Source of the DNA: Candidatus Arcanibacter lacustris
GTDB taxonomy: Bacteria > Pseudomonadota > Alphaproteobacteria > Rickettsiales > Arcanibacteraceae
Direction of reading: 5' to 3'
Assembly: GCA_000970895.1 (NCBI GenBank)
Contig: JYHA01000084.1
Location: forward strand, 7 to 13,029
DNA length: 13,023 bases
Below, one piece after another: positions 13,015 to 13,023 of the stretch. The notes under the pieces were generated by a model. That model was not told where the DNA came from and searched no databases. It saw only the letters and a list, made by a program, of their open reading frames with translations. The translations under genes were made by a program, and so were the position numbers. Every line of letters starts with the position of its first letter. The first letter of the stretch is position 1.

Positions 13015-13023
13015 ATATAAGTT
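12980..13023 (+). CDS. tuf: Start of a second tuf copy, diverging after 11 codons
   Basis: The first 35 bases are identical to the start of tuf at 6-40 and encode MGKSKFERNKP. After 13014 the frame reads QYK instead of the expected H-C-N-I-G-T-I, so the last 9 bases do not match EF-Tu. Either the contig end is of poor quality or chimeric, or another sequence is joined here. With only 14 codons visible I cannot tell whether an independent second tuf gene exists. Confidence 0.6.
   Translation, partial: MGKSKFERNKPQYK

Noticed and set aside
1..13023. Mobile element, CRISPR array, toxin-antitoxin, phage or other novel accessory system
   Set aside because: The whole length is accounted for by core translation genes, secY, adk and fusA. 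The only repeat is the 40-base terminal one, and no transposase, integrase, tRNA gene or spaced repeats are visible.

Overview
This window is a nearly continuous block of translation genes, all on the + strand. In order it reads tuf, rpsJ, rplC, rplD, rplW, rplB, rpsS, rplV, rpsC, rplP, rpmC, rpsQ, rplN, rplX, rplE, rpsN, rpsH, rplF, rplR, rpsE, rpmD, rplO, secY, adk. This is the fused S10 + spc ribosomal-protein supercluster with tuf immediately upstream. The DNA is AT-rich, with many A tracts and A/T-ending codons. The 101-residue S14 without zinc-ribbon cysteines, the adenylate kinase with four LID cysteines and the EF-Tu sequence style all suggest an alphaproteobacterium. I infer a Rickettsiales- or Holosporales-like, host-associated lineage with a reduced genome, but I cannot name a genus.

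Layout: EF-Tu fills 6-1196. The S10-operon genes run from 1206 to 6171 and the spc-operon genes from 6210 to about 12225. Gaps are 1-38 nt and several genes overlap by 1 or 4 nt, so no promoter or terminator is evident inside and there is no gene-free stretch over 300 bases. The products are ribosomal proteins of both subunits, the tRNA-delivery factor EF-Tu, the translocon core SecY and an adenylate kinase.

The unusual parts concern sequence integrity, not new gene content. (1) rplX, rpsN and rplR each carry one apparent extra A in an A tract, and removing it restores a full-length, family-typical protein in every case. All three lie within 2.1 kb. (2) At about 12216-12228 adenylate kinase breaks off inside its LID domain and the sequence continues as the last third of fusA (EF-G), in another frame. 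The rest of adk and the expected following genes (rpsM, rpsK, rpoA, rplQ) are missing. (3) fusA is followed by a ribosome binding site and the start of tuf. The first 40 bases of the window recur exactly at 12975-13014, so the window nearly closes on itself with a period of 12974 bases, but the final 9 bases no longer read as EF-Tu. The simplest reading is a misassembled or chimeric contig around a natural fusA-tuf-rpsJ...secY-adk locus. A real tandem duplication or circular amplicon is a less likely alternative that read data could test. I see no previously undescribed biological system here.
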